A stretch of DNA of 5,925 nucleotides from an uncultured Rhodospirillales bacterium (GTDB lineage: Bacteria; Pseudomonadota; Alphaproteobacteria; Acetobacterales; Acetobacteraceae): positions 1 to 5,925 of the forward strand of contig CAIZGT010000505.1 in assembly GCA_903932545.1 (NCBI GenBank), written 5' to 3'. The notes under the pieces were generated by a model, which had not been told where the DNA came from, did no database searches, and saw only the letters and a list, made by a program, of their open reading frames with translations. Numbering within the stretch: position 1 is the first letter of the stretch; each line of letters starts with the position of its first letter. Of the stretch, positions 1 to 5,703 are shown in pieces. Position numbers and translations under genes: made by a program.

Positions 1-102
1 CATTCCTACTACCTCGACTTCCGCAACCGTCGCCCGGATTACGTGACCAACTGGCTCGATAAGCTGGCGAATTACGAATACGCCGAGTCGCTGTTGGGCT
101 GA
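1..102 (+). CDS. C-terminal fragment of an unidentified protein (5' end outside window)
   Basis: Frame 1 is open from the first base to a TGA at 100-102, giving the last 33 residues of a protein that begins upstream of the window. The tail is rich in aromatic and charged residues (it begins HSYYLDFRNRRPDY and ends YAESLLG) and has no membrane segment, signal or sorting motif. I do not recognise the family. Codon choice is GC-biased at third positions, like the neighbouring genes, and a strong hairpin terminator follows 22 bases after the stop, which supports a real gene end. It converges on yajC. No function is proposed. Confidence 0.7.
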   Translation, partial: HSYYLDFRNRRPDYVTNWLDKLANYEYAESLLG

Positions 103-124
103 GTGTTGCCAAGCGTTTGATGCG

Positions 125-154
125 AAAAAGGGGACCAGTTGGTCCCCTTTTTTT
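125..154. terminator. Bidirectional intrinsic terminator between the upstream gene and yajC
   Basis: A perfect 12-bp inverted repeat, AAAAAGGGGACC (125-136) and GGTCCCCTTTTT (141-152), encloses a 4-base AGTT loop and is followed by T153-154. On the + strand the GC-rich stem is followed by seven T (148-154). On the - strand it is followed by five T (complement of 125-129). It lies between two convergent stops (102 on +, 172 on -), so it can terminate both transcripts. Confidence 0.9.
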
Positions 155-171
155 GTGCCGTGATGGCCGAT

Positions 172-519
172 TTATTTCGCGTCGTTGGCTGCTTGCGGCT
201 TTACCACGCTGGCGATGGTCTCGCGCAGCACCACAATTTTCACGCTCGGGGCGATTTCGATCTCAACTTCGCGCGAGTCTTCCACGGGCGGCTTGCTCAC
301 GGTGCCAAGAATGCCGCCACCTGTCACAACCTTGTCGCCACGCTTTAACGCCGCCAGCATCGACTTCATTTCCTTCTGCTTTTGCTGCTGCGGGCGGATC
401 AGCAGGAAGTAGAACACACCGAAAATCAGCAGCAGAGGCGCGAATTGCTGCACGCTGGCCATAATGTCGCCGCCGGCAGCACCGGAGAGGGATTGAGCAT
501 AGGCGGTGGAGATGAACAT
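172..519 (-). CDS. yajC: YajC, Sec translocon accessory subunit
   Basis: YajC is a small inner-membrane protein that associates with SecDF and the SecYEG preprotein translocase. The 115-residue product has the family's layout: a short N-terminus (MFISTAYAQ) typical of alphaproteobacterial YajC, one membrane segment at about residues 23-41, the basic/polar IRPQQQKQKE at 41-50, then a soluble domain with GDKVVTGGGILGTV at 61-74. Length matches the family. The ATG at 519 is preceded by GGA about 8 bases upstream. In most proteobacteria yajC is followed by secD and secF, but here it ends at a terminator facing a convergent gene, so it stands alone and secDF must be elsewhere. A sigma70-like promoter lies just upstream (559-586). 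Confidence 0.95.
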   Translation of the reverse strand: MFISTAYAQSLSGAAGGDIMASVQQFAPLLLIFGVFYFLLIRPQQQKQKEMKSMLAALKRGDKVVTGGGILGTVSKPPVEDSREVEIEIAPSVKIVVLRETIASVVKPQAANDAK

Positions 520-558
520 CTGGTTTATCCGTGTGTGGGTTGTGAAGTCTGACGCCGG

Positions 559-586
559 ACCATAGTTTCCGCCCCTCAGAGGTCAA
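559..586 (-). promoter_or_regulatory. Probable sigma70-type promoter of yajC
   Basis: On the minus strand, TTGACC (581-586) and TATGGT (559-564) are separated by 16 bases. This closely matches -35 and -10 consensus boxes. Transcription would begin near 552, giving a leader of roughly 33 bases before the yajC ATG. It lies in the 89-base spacer between divergent yajC and the DUF815 gene. A weaker + strand pair (TTGTGA 540-545 and TAGTTT 563-568, 17-base spacing) overlaps it and might serve the DUF815 gene. Confidence 0.5.
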
Positions 587-597
587 GCTCGCAAACC

Positions 598-603
598 AGG
601 AAG
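598..603 (+). promoter_or_regulatory. Ribosome binding site of the DUF815 gene
   Basis: AGGAAG lies five bases before the ATG at 609. It is a good Shine-Dalgarno match and fixes the start of the DUF815 ATPase. Confidence 0.7.
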
Positions 604-608
604 TCCGT

Positions 609-1460
609 ATGATCGACCCGATTCTGCTCGAACGCATCGCCACCGCCCTCGAACGGCTGGCCCCACCAGCGGCGATTCCAGTGGATCTGACCGCAGCGGA
701 TGCGTTCGTCTGGCACCCCTCGCCTGCCCAGCTCGCGCCAGTGAAGAAGGTGGCACATGTCGATATCTCGCTGCTGGTGGGTGTGGAGCGTCAGAAAGGC
801 CTGATCCTGGCCAACACGCTGCAATTTGCGCGCGGCCTGTCCGCCAACAACGCCATGCTCTGGGGCGCGCGTGGCATGGGCAAATCCTCGCTGGTGAAGG
901 CCGCGCACGCGCAGGCCAATGCTGAGACGCCGGGCAGCTTGGCGCTGATTGAAATCGCGCGCGAAGACATCGCCACCCTGCCCGAGTTGATGCGAATCCT
1001 GCGCCCGCAACCGCGCCGCTGCATTATTTTCTGTGACGATCTTTCGTTCGAAAAAGAGGATGCCGATTACAAGGCGCTCAAATCCGTACTCGATGGCGGC
1101 ATCGAGGGGCGGCCTGAGAACGTGCTGTTCTATGCCACTTCCAACCGCCGCCATCTGATGCCGCGTGACATGATCGACAACGAGAAATCGAGCGCGATCA
1201 ACCCCGGTGAGGCGGTGGAGGAGAAGGTCTCACTCTCTGACCGCTTCGGCCTGTGGGTTGGGTTCCACAACGCGGATCAGGAGGCATATTTCGCGATGGT
1301 GGCGGGGTATGCCGCGCAAATGAAACTCCCGATTGCTGATGAGGATCTGCGCCACAAGGCGGCGGCGTGGTCCACCGTGCGCGGTGGGCGTTCGGGCCGG
1401 GTGGCTTGGCAGTTTGTGCAGGATTTGGCGGGCAAGCTGGGTGTGGCCATCCACGGATGA
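609..1460 (+). CDS. DUF815-family AAA+ ATPase
   Basis: A 283-residue P-loop ATPase of the DUF815 family, cytoplasmic and of undefined cellular role. Visible motifs: Walker A GARGMGKSS at residues 86-94 (K92), Walker B IIFCDD at 139-144 (D143, D144), a sensor-1-like ATSNRRH at 176-182 (N179), the family-typical SLSDRFGLW at 208-216, and a sensor-2-like GRSGRVAWQF near 260-269. The N-terminal ~80 residues precede the nucleotide-binding core, as is usual for the family, and total length is normal. AGGAAG five bases before ATG 609 supports the start. It diverges from yajC, and its TGA overlaps the ATG of the next gene (ATGA, 1457-1460), so translational coupling to the FUSC membrane protein is likely. 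The family assignment is strong. No substrate or partner can be inferred. Confidence 0.93.
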   Translation: MIDPILLERIATALERLAPPAAIPVDLTAADAFVWHPSPAQLAPVKKVAHVDISLLVGVERQKGLILANTLQFARGLSANNAMLWGARGMGKSSLVKAAHAQANAETPGSLALIEIAREDIATLPELMRILRPQPRRCIIFCDDLSFEKEDADYKALKSVLDGGIEGRPENVLFYATSNRRHLMPRDMIDNEKSSAINPGEAVEEKVSLSDRFGLWVGFHNADQEAYFAMVAGYAAQMKLPIADEDLRHKAAAWSTVRGGRSGRVAWQFVQDLAGKLGVAIHG

Positions 1461-2530
1461 ACCGCGCCCTCGCCCGCCTGCGCACAAGACTGATTGTGGA
1501 ATGGCGCGGGTTGGTGACGATCAACCGCTCTGATCGCCCTTGGCAGATGCCGTTTGCGGCGGCTCTGGCAGCGGGGTTGCCGGTTCTGGTGGGGGCGATC
1601 TTTGACCGGATGGATTTCGGCGTGCTGTCCTCACTCGCCGGGATGGTTTTCCTCTATCTGCCCGCCACCAGCCTGCAACACCGCATGGTGTGGATGATGT
1701 CGTGCGCATTCGGCATGGTGAGTTGCTATGCACTTGGCGTGATCAGCCATTTCGTGCCGTTGCTGATTGTGCCGTTCATCCTTTTTGTCACGTTTCTCGC
1801 CGCGATGGGCACGCGCTATTACCGGGTCGGACCGCCAGGGGCGACGTTCTTTGTCATGGCGGCGGCGGTCGGGGCATACTCCCCGGCCCAAATCCTTGAC
1901 GTGCCGACCAAGGTGGGGCTGTTCGCACTGGGCTGCTTGCTGGCGTGCCTCATCGCGTTCTTTTACTCGGTGGCGATTCTGCGCCTTCGACCCGCCGCCC
2001 CTGCGCCGCAGGTGGCGCCTGCGCAGTTCGATACGTTGATCTTCGACCCGCTGGTGATTGCCCTCGCTGTTGGCATTTCACTTTCGATTGCGCAGGTGCT
2101 GGGGTTGGAGCGACCCTATTGGGTGCCGGTGAGTTGTTTGGCGGTGATATCCGGCATGTCTCTGCGCGCGGTGTGGACGCGGCAATTGCATCGGGTGGGC
2201 GGCACCATTCTGGGAATCGGCAGCACCTGGGCACTGCTCGCGTTGCCGTTGGATCGTTGGACGATGTGCCTGATGATCACCGCGCTGACATTTATCGTCG
2301 AAGCGGCGGTGGTGCGACATTACGGGTTCGCGGTGATGTTCATCACGCCATTGACAATCTTTCTCGCCGAAGCCGCAACGCTTGGCCAAGGCTCAGCGAC
2401 GGCGGTGATTGAGGCGCGGTTGATTGATACCATCATCGGCAGCGTGATGGGGTTCGCGGGCGGTTATTGCATGCACAATGCGCGGTTGCGCGCGATGTTG
2501 GTGGCGGCGTTGCGGCGGCTGGTCACCTGA
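1457..2530 (+). CDS. FUSC-family inner-membrane protein (putative aromatic-acid/efflux-type transporter)
   Basis: A 357-residue polytopic membrane protein of the FUSC (fusaric acid resistance/AaeB-like) superfamily. It has two hydrophobic bundles, about residues 32-175 and 195-340, split by a Pro/Ala linker at 179-189. The second bundle has the FUSC-like PYWVPVSCLAVISGMS (220-235), then RQLHRVGGTILGIG (242-255) and, near the end, RLIDTIIGSVMGFAGG (321-336). I chose ATG 1457 because it forms an ATGA overlap with the DUF815 stop. A longer reading from 1367 would add 30 non-membrane residues lying wholly over that gene. Many FUSC exporters are about twice this length with a large soluble domain between repeats. 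This is the compact form, with no HlyD/AaeA-type partner or DUF1656 gene beside it. Substrate unknown; export is inferred from the family only. Confidence 0.85.
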   Translation: MNRALARLRTRLIVEWRGLVTINRSDRPWQMPFAAALAAGLPVLVGAIFDRMDFGVLSSLAGMVFLYLPATSLQHRMVWMMSCAFGMVSCYALGVISHFVPLLIVPFILFVTFLAAMGTRYYRVGPPGATFFVMAAAVGAYSPAQILDVPTKVGLFALGCLLACLIAFFYSVAILRLRPAAPAPQVAPAQFDTLIFDPLVIALAVGISLSIAQVLGLERPYWVPVSCLAVISGMSLRAVWTRQLHRVGGTILGIGSTWALLALPLDRWTMCLMITALTFIVEAAVVRHYGFAVMFITPLTIFLAEAATLGQGSATAVIEARLIDTIIGSVMGFAGGYCMHNARLRAMLVAALRRLVT

Positions 2531-2563
2531 ACGCGCCATGCCGCGCAACCAGCCGCCTGCAAC
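2509..2563. terminator. Long-stem inverted repeat across the FUSC stop (possible bidirectional terminator)
   Basis: GTTGC plus GGCGGCTGGT (2509-2523) pairs with ACCAGCCGCC, a bulged T (2558) and GCAAC (2548-2563), giving 15 paired bases around a 24-base loop. The loop contains the FUSC TGA. It sits between convergent genes, so a shared transcription end is plausible, but neither side has a T tract and it is not a canonical intrinsic terminator. The - strand partner stop is at 2567-2569. Confidence 0.45.
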
Positions 2564-2566
2564 AAT

Positions 2567-3133
2567 TCAGGCCCGACGCTTGCGCGCAGCACCAAGGCCG
2601 AGCAGACCGGTTCCGATCAGAATCACGGAAGTTGGCTCCGGCACCGACGCACCAGCGGTGCCGGTCAAACTGAACAGCAAGGCCTCGTTTGGCAACGTAA
2701 CCAAGGAATTGTCAGTATAGACGAGCACCGGGTTGGCGGTGCCAACGCTGCCGGTGTTGACAAGATTGTTCGCAATGGTCGCGCCCCAGATTGAGTAATC
2801 TGTGCTTGAAAAGCCCCCAAGCCAGTATATGCCTGCGTCAAGTACAACCGGCGTCCCAAAGGCAAAATTCCGCGGGAGATAAGCAGTGTTCGAGACGGCA
2901 CCAGTGCCGAATTGACTTGTTACAATCGCTGTGGCGCCGGGGCTGCCCGCGTTGTCATTGAATATCTGGACATAATAGTTCGCAGCCGACGTGCCACGCT
3001 CCGCGAACAGTTCGGCGGCGGTGATGGATGCCGCGCTGGTCAATGTAAACTGCGCATATGTTGGATAGGAGACCCCTTGCGATGTCCCAAGATCCCAATA
3101 ATCGCCTTGCGGTGATGTCACATCCGAGACCAA
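2567..3133 (-). CDS. PEP-CTERM sorting-domain protein lacking a signal peptide (probable 5'-truncated gene)
   Basis: The product ends in a textbook PEP-CTERM tail: VPEP at residues 164-167, a hydrophobic stretch at about 168-182 and a basic end, RKRRA. Such tails direct exosortase (EpsH/XrtA-type) processing of exported proteins. The preceding ~150 residues are Gly/Ser/Thr/Asn-rich and beta-prone, with NYYVQIFNDNAGSPG (52-66) and GTPVVLDAGIYWLG (93-106), resembling the beta-sandwich region seen in many PEP-CTERM proteins. No usual start exists. The first possible start is TTG at 3133; the frame is open back to a TGA at 3170-3172 with no ATG or GTG. Residues just upstream (RPAHANSA) look like the end of a signal peptide with an AHA cleavage site, but no hydrophobic core occurs in any minus-strand frame above it. 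It may be a decaying gene. No exosortase gene is in the window. Confidence 0.75.
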   Translation of the reverse strand: MVSDVTSPQGDYWDLGTSQGVSYPTYAQFTLTSAASITAAELFAERGTSAANYYVQIFNDNAGSPGATAIVTSQFGTGAVSNTAYLPRNFAFGTPVVLDAGIYWLGGFSSTDYSIWGATIANNLVNTGSVGTANPVLVYTDNSLVTLPNEALLFSLTGTAGASVPEPTSVILIGTGLLGLGAARKRRA

Positions 3134-3341
3134 TGCCGAGTTGGCATGCGCGGGACGATGATACCTTTCTCAGAACGATATCGAAATATTCGATAAACGC
3201 TCGTCTGCCAAGCCGTTTTTCACCAATTTGGGGCGTTTTGTATTGTCATATTTGGGCTTTTATATCATCAGCCAGCCGATGCCTTGGCCAAGCGCGCACC
3301 ATGGCCAGTCGATCGGCGCAGGCTCGAATTTTCGCGGCGCG
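3134..3341. other. AT-rich intergenic region between rhodanese and PEP-CTERM genes
   Basis: These 208 bases contain no convincing gene. Positions 3161-3270 are about 38% GC by hand count, well below the visibly GC-rich flanks. The region holds a 17-base palindrome (3179-3195), a pair of similar segments (3226-3239 and 3250-3261), the palindrome CTTGGCCAAG (3283-3292), and a CGCGGC/GCCGCG hairpin (3333-3350) that overlaps the rhodanese stop but lacks a T tract. A weak minus-strand promoter may lie here: TTGGCA (3206-3211) and TATTTC (3183-3188), 17 bases apart. Confidence 0.55.
3179..3195. promoter_or_regulatory. Palindrome, possible operator upstream of the PEP-CTERM gene
   Basis: TATCGAA, three bases (ATA), then TTCGATA form a perfect 7-bp inverted repeat on a 10-base centre spacing, typical of a dimeric repressor site. 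It lies about 46 bases upstream of the first possible start of the PEP-CTERM gene and overlaps a candidate -10 box on that strand (3183-3188). Operator function is inference; the symmetry itself is directly visible. Confidence 0.35.
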
Positions 3342-3662
3342 CTAGCCGCGCACCGTCGGCAACCCTGACGCTTTCCACGCATCGATGCCGCCGGCCAGAT
3401 GAGTGTCAATCGGCAGGCCGTTCTGCGCGCAATAGATCACCGCGCGGGCGGAGCGGCCACCGAGATGGCATTGGAACACTACCGGCTTTTCGGGATCACT
3501 CGGCAACGCGGCGAGATCGAAGCGTGACAGCGGCATCAACACCGCGCCTGCAATGTGCTCGGCTGCGTATTCGTGGTCTTCACGCACATCCACCAGCGTG
3601 ATTGTGCCCGCAGCCAACGCAGCGGCCACATCATCGGCTGTCATATCAATCACGTGCGTCAT
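3342..3662 (-). CDS. Single-domain rhodanese (sulfurtransferase-like) protein
   Basis: A 106-residue single rhodanese domain, the size of GlpE-type enzymes, predicted cytoplasmic. Family features: VIDMTADDVAAAL at the N-terminus, LVDVREDHEY at 23-32, EHIAGAVLMPLSRF at 35-48, the active loop CHLGGRS at 65-71 with the catalytic Cys at C65, and AGGIDAWKASGLP at 90-102. Such proteins carry sulfur as a Cys persulfide, for thiosulfate:cyanide/thiol sulfur transfer or sulfane-sulfur delivery; the physiological acceptor cannot be read from sequence. Its ATG overlaps the stop of the carbonic anhydrase gene by ATGA (3659-3662), so it is probably translated by coupling as the last gene of the serS block. 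Confidence 0.92.
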   Translation of the reverse strand: MTHVIDMTADDVAAALAAGTITLVDVREDHEYAAEHIAGAVLMPLSRFDLAALPSDPEKPVVFQCHLGGRSARAVIYCAQNGLPIDTHLAGGIDAWKASGLPTVRG

Positions 3663-4306
3663 GTCAGTGGCACCATCTGTCCGGTGGTTTCATCCAAAGT
3701 GGCGATGCTGCCCGAGCCGATGCCATAAACCCAGCCGTGCAGCCGCAACGTGCCCTGTGCCATGCGGGCGGCGACTGAGGGATGGGTGCGCAAATGGCCA
3801 AGCTGGGTGCGGACATTTTGTTCGACGAGTGCCTGGATCAGCGCCTCGCCCTCAAGCTCGGGGTGCAGCACTTCCACCACTGAGCGCGCCGCATCGGCGT
3901 TGCGCAGCCAGGAGCGGACGGTGGGCATGCGCTCCAGCCCGTTCTGCTTCGGGTTCAGGATCGCCTTGATCGCCCCGCAATCCGAATGGCCGCAGACCAC
4001 GATGTCAGACACGTTCAAGCCGATACAGGCGAATTCCACCACGGCAGACACGCCGCCCATCATTTCGCCATAAGCGGGCACCACGTTGCCGATATTGCGG
4101 CAGACGAAGAGTTCGCCGGGGTCGGTTTGGGTGATCAGGCCGGGGGAAATTCGGCTGTCGGCGCAGGTGATGAACAGCGTGTGCGGATCCTGACCCGAAG
4201 CGAGTTCGGAGAATAACTCACTGCGTTCGGGAAACGCCTTTTGCTGGAACTTCCGCACGCCGTCGAGAAGGCGGTTGATCTGCTTGGGAGGCGCTGGCTC
4301 GTTCAT
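3659..4306 (-). CDS. Beta-class carbonic anhydrase
   Basis: Interconverts CO2 and bicarbonate, supplying bicarbonate for carboxylations and helping pH balance; probably cytoplasmic, as there is no signal peptide. The 215-residue product has all beta-class zinc and catalytic residues: CADSR at 48-52 (zinc ligand C48, the D50/R52 dyad) and HSDC at 107-110 (zinc ligands H107 and C110). Other family segments are GELFVCRNIGNVVP (64-77) and GGVSAVVEFA (84-93). The overall pattern (FPER near 25-28, LITQTDPGELF) resembles the CynT/plant-like branch, though I would not fix a symbol. It overlaps serS upstream and the rhodanese gene downstream, each by ATGA. No transporter or cyanase neighbour is present. 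Confidence 0.96.
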   Translation of the reverse strand: MNEPAPPKQINRLLDGVRKFQQKAFPERSELFSELASGQDPHTLFITCADSRISPGLITQTDPGELFVCRNIGNVVPAYGEMMGGVSAVVEFACIGLNVSDIVVCGHSDCGAIKAILNPKQNGLERMPTVRSWLRNADAARSVVEVLHPELEGEALIQALVEQNVRTQLGHLRTHPSVAARMAQGTLRLHGWVYGIGSGSIATLDETTGQMVPLT

Positions 4307-5577
4307 GTCAGCTCGATGCTTGTGATGCCCCCAAGATAGGGACGCAAAGCGGCGGGGAGAAGTATAGAACGATCTTCTTGCTGATGATTCTCCAGCACCG
4401 CAATCAACGCGCGCCCAACCGCCACGCCGGAGCCGTTCAAGGTGTTTGCGAAGCCCGCCGGTTTGCCGTCTGGACCGCGATAACGGGTGTTCATCCGCCG
4501 CGCTTGGAAATCACGCATGTTGGAGCACGAGCTGATCTCGCGCCACATCTGCTGACCGGGCAGCCAGACTTCCAGATCATGCGTGCGCGCCGAGCCAAAT
4601 CCGGTGTCACCCGAGCAGAGCAGCATGCGGCGATATGGCAGTTCGAGCAGTTCGAGCACGCGTTCGGCACAGGCGGTCATGCGCTCGTGCTCTTCGGCGG
4701 ATAGATCGGGGTGAACGATGCTGACCAGTTCCACCTTGGGGAATTGATGCTGACGCAGCATGCCGCGCGTGTCGCGCCCGGCGGAACCGGCTTCGGAGCG
4801 GAAGCAGTTGCTCAGGGCTGCAAAGCGGATTGGTAGTGCGTTGGCGGCAATGATCTCGTCGCGGACATAATTGGTCAGCGGGACTTCGGCGGTGGGAATG
4901 AGATAGCGTCCGTCGGTGGTTTTGAAGAGGTCTTCCTCGAATTTCGGCAATTGGCCGGTGCCATAGACCGACGCTTCGTTGACGAGCAGCGGGACTTCTA
5001 CCTCCTGATAGCCGTGTTCCTGCGTGTGCAGATCGAGCATGAATTGGCCGAGTGCGCGGGACAGGCGGGCGAGGTTGCCGCGCAGGATGGTGAAGCGGCT
5101 GCCGGCAATTTTGGCGGCGCGCTCGAATTCCATCAGGCCGGACGGCTCGCCGAGTTCGAAATGCTCCAGCGCCTTGAAGGCGGGCATCGCGGGCTCGCCG
5201 ACCTGCTTGAGGACGACGTTGCTGGCTTCGTCCGTACCGTTGGGCACTTCGGCATCGAGGATGTTGGGGAGGGATTCGAGGATGCCGGTGATTTGGGCAT
5301 CCAGCGTCACCGCATTGGCCTCGGCCGTGGCGATATCGGCCGTGAGGGCTTCGATTTGGGCGGTGAGTGCGGACGTGTCCTCACCAGTGCGCTTGGCCCG
5401 GCCGAACGCTTCAGAGAGCTTCTTCTTGTCGGCCAGCTTGGTCTGCTGCTCGGTCTGGGCAGCGCGGCGGGCGGTATCGAGCGCCAAGATCGCCTCGGCC
5501 TGCAGCGGCAATTTGCGACGTGCCATCGCGGCGTCGAACGCGGCGGGTTCGGCGCGGATCAGGCGGATATCATGCAT
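4303..5577 (-). CDS. serS: Seryl-tRNA synthetase
   Basis: Charges tRNA-Ser (and tRNA-Sec where present) with serine; a class II, cytoplasmic homodimer. The 424-residue length is normal. The N-terminal ~105 residues form the tRNA-binding helical hairpin, seen as charged and Ala/Leu heptad-like segments at about 30-60 and 68-104. The catalytic domain shows the serine-binding PTAEVPLTN (228-236), motif 2 FRSEAGSAGRDTRGMLRQHQ (259-278), and motif 3 NGSGVAVGRALIAVLENHQ (381-399). The tail after motif 3 (EDRSILLPAALRPYLGG) departs slightly from the more usual IPEVLRPY wording. Start ATG 5577 gives the canonical MHDIRLIR. The RBS is weak (TGAGACA just before ATG). It follows tatC after a 126-base spacer with a large palindrome, and its stop overlaps the carbonic anhydrase start. 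Confidence 0.98.
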   Translation of the reverse strand: MHDIRLIRAEPAAFDAAMARRKLPLQAEAILALDTARRAAQTEQQTKLADKKKLSEAFGRAKRTGEDTSALTAQIEALTADIATAEANAVTLDAQITGILESLPNILDAEVPNGTDEASNVVLKQVGEPAMPAFKALEHFELGEPSGLMEFERAAKIAGSRFTILRGNLARLSRALGQFMLDLHTQEHGYQEVEVPLLVNEASVYGTGQLPKFEEDLFKTTDGRYLIPTAEVPLTNYVRDEIIAANALPIRFAALSNCFRSEAGSAGRDTRGMLRQHQFPKVELVSIVHPDLSAEEHERMTACAERVLELLELPYRRMLLCSGDTGFGSARTHDLEVWLPGQQMWREISSCSNMRDFQARRMNTRYRGPDGKPAGFANTLNGSGVAVGRALIAVLENHQQEDRSILLPAALRPYLGGITSIELT

Positions 5578-5612
5578 TGTCTCAGGCCCGTTCTATCAGT
5601 TTCATCTGCGGC

Positions 5613-5697
5613 TCGTAGGGTGGGTTCGCGGAGCTAACCCACCACTTCGCCGGGCGGCATGGCGGTGGTGGGTTAGCTGTGCGAACCCACCCTGCGG
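5613..5697. repeat. Nested palindromic (REP/BIME- or MITE-like) element between tatC and serS
   Basis: Two ~32-base arms form an extended hairpin: 5617-5629 pairs perfectly with 5681-5693 (13 bp), a 2-base mismatch follows, then 5632-5645 pairs perfectly with 5665-5678 (14 bp). A 19-base loop can add CGCC/GGCG pairing (5648-5651 with 5661-5664). Each arm is itself an inverted repeat, GGTGGGTT (5619-5626, 5667-5674) and AACCCACC (5636-5643, 5684-5691), so four copies alternate in orientation. A degenerate fifth copy (GCGGAACCCATC, 5694-5705) overlaps the tatC stop. No T tract follows, so it is not a canonical terminator. Short GGTGGGTT/AACCCACC palindromes resemble dispersed intergenic repeats of proteobacteria, from memory only. 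Confidence 0.8.
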
Positions 5698-5703
5698 AAC
5701 CCA

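Noticed and set aside
576..1154. 192-residue minus-strand open frame opposite the DUF815 gene
   Set aside because: It is antisense to a well-supported AAA+ ATPase, resembles no family, and long reverse frames are expected in GC-rich coding DNA.
1367..1456. Longer start for the FUSC gene, adding 30 residues
   Set aside because: The extension lies entirely over the DUF815 coding end, is rich in Gly/Arg/Trp/His with no membrane character, and is less plausible than the ATGA-coupled start at 1457.
1945..2412. 155-residue + strand frame inside the FUSC gene
   Set aside because: It is an out-of-frame reading of a clear membrane protein, with no recognisable domain.
2467..2720. Short + strand frames across the FUSC/PEP-CTERM convergent junction
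   Set aside because: They overlap the FUSC end and the antisense of the PEP-CTERM tail. Composition is Arg/Pro/Ala-rich shadow sequence.
3119..3148. ATG at 3146-3148 on the minus strand as the PEP-CTERM start
   Set aside because: It is out of frame: it reads MPTRHWSRM and then hits a stop at once.
5613..5697. CRISPR array or intrinsic terminator reading of the repeated palindrome
   Set aside because: Copies alternate in orientation with no uniform spacers, ruling out CRISPR, and no T tract follows on either strand, so a classic intrinsic terminator is not supported.
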